Below are positions 24,397 through 24,914 of a stretch of DNA of 24,914 bases, piece after piece. The notes beneath the pieces are model-generated. The model was given only the letters and a program-made list of their open reading frames with translations. It had not been told where the DNA came from and did no database searches. This stretch comes from a virus. The stretch's first letter is position 1, and the number at the start of each line of letters is the position of its first letter. The stretch is from IMG/VR virus record IMGVR_UViG_3300008110_000462, positions 1-24,914 of that record. One strand, 5' to 3'. Position numbers and translations under genes: made by a program.

Positions 24397-24914
24397 TTGG
24401 CAGACCAACGCATTACCCAGCTGACGGCGCTGCCCAAGGCATCGGTGGCTGCCACCGACGTGCTGCCCATTGCCGACATCTCGGCATCGCAGACGAAGAA
24501 GGTCACCGCCAAGGATCTGGTGGATGCCGGCCTCGATCTGGTAGATGCCGGATCGCTTGACCTGGCGAAGCTCGACCAGAACAGCGGCACCAAGCTGGGC
24601 ACCGCGGCGCTGGCTGATGACGCGATCACGGCGGCCAAGCTCGGCGAGGACTCCACGGTCTTCGTCGGCAGTGCTGCGCCTAGCACCGACAACTACGAAG
24701 GCCGCGGCTGGCTGAACAGCACCAACGACAGCCTGGCGATCTACAAGGCGGGCGCCTACACGCCAATTCAGGTGCGGGCCGAAAACATCCCGGCCGGGCA
24801 GATCAACACCAGCGAGTTGGCTGATGGTGCGGTGACCACTGCCAAGGTCTCGAGCCTCGGCACGGCTGCTCTGGCCGATGATTCCGTCACCTACGCCAAG
24901 CTGCAGAACACCAG
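24397..24914 (+). CDS. Tail fibre-like protein, partial, TTG start
   Basis: Open to the window edge with no stop: 172 codons visible. I chose TTG at 24397 because GGAGG at 24385-24389 lies 7 bases upstream and the product then opens MADQRITQLTALPKASVAAT, the start I associate with this phage family. Next come DVLPIADISASQTKKVTAKD and repeats of a fibre-type motif: GTAALADDAITAAKLG, ELADGAVTTAKV and GTAALADDSVTYAKL. Such LADxAVTxAKL units are typical of phage fibre and collar shafts, with receptor-binding domains usually at the C-terminus, here outside the window. A short in-frame stretch upstream (24361-24393) is closed by TGA. Confidence 0.75.
   Translation, partial: MADQRITQLTALPKASVAATDVLPIADISASQTKKVTAKDLVDAGLDLVDAGSLDLAKLDQNSGTKLGTAALADDAITAAKLGEDSTVFVGSAAPSTDNYEGRGWLNSTNDSLAIYKAGAYTPIQVRAENIPAGQINTSELADGAVTTAKVSSLGTAALADDSVTYAKLQNT

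Overview
The window is the late structural gene block of a long-tailed (siphovirus-type) phage or prophage. Every supported gene is on the + strand, packed head to tail with many ATGA or TGATG overlaps. No integrase, repressor, replication, lysis or host gene is visible, and the last gene runs off the right edge. Overall GC is high (near 60%). The tail proteins look to me like those of phages and prophages of freshwater or marine picocyanobacteria (Synechococcus/Cyanobium type). That host guess rests on remembered family resemblance, not on a search.

Layout. (1) 14-51: repeated 8-bp operator-like elements. (2) 65-2486: Nu1-like small and GpA-like large terminase. (3) 2491-4685: an Ig-like/gpW-like connector fusion and a lambda-type portal. 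(4) 4685-6622: a prohead protease fused to an HK97-fold major capsid protein, with a convincing internal start that could also release the capsid part alone. (5) 6628-7218: two small capsid-proximal proteins, followed by a very stable cUACGg hairpin. (6) 7270-7701: an FII-like head-tail joining protein. (7) 7701-11323: three virion-surface-type genes, one ending in about 20 tandem 22-residue repeats. (8) 11379-13535: tail terminator, small overlapping gene, tail tube, and tail-assembly chaperones G and GT joined by a textbook -1 ribosomal frameshift signal. (9) 13528-18327: a 1599-residue tape measure protein carrying a circularly permuted M23 peptidase-like domain. (10) 18327-23011: tail-tip genes in the lambda M-L-K-I/J order; the J-like gene is broken by a one-base frameshift near 22502. 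(11) 23038-24914: a second tube-like protein, an associated tail protein, and a TTG-started fibre-like protein truncated by the window end.

How they work together. Terminase and portal package DNA into a shell built by the protease-capsid polyprotein. Connector and FII-like proteins close the head. The G/GT chaperones load tube protein onto the tape measure, which sets tail length and may open the cell wall. The M/L/K/J-like proteins form the tip, and the downstream genes probably add tip or fibre parts. The points most worth following are the complete frameshift signal, the permuted peptidase, the nested capsid start, the repeat protein, and the interrupted tail-tip gene.
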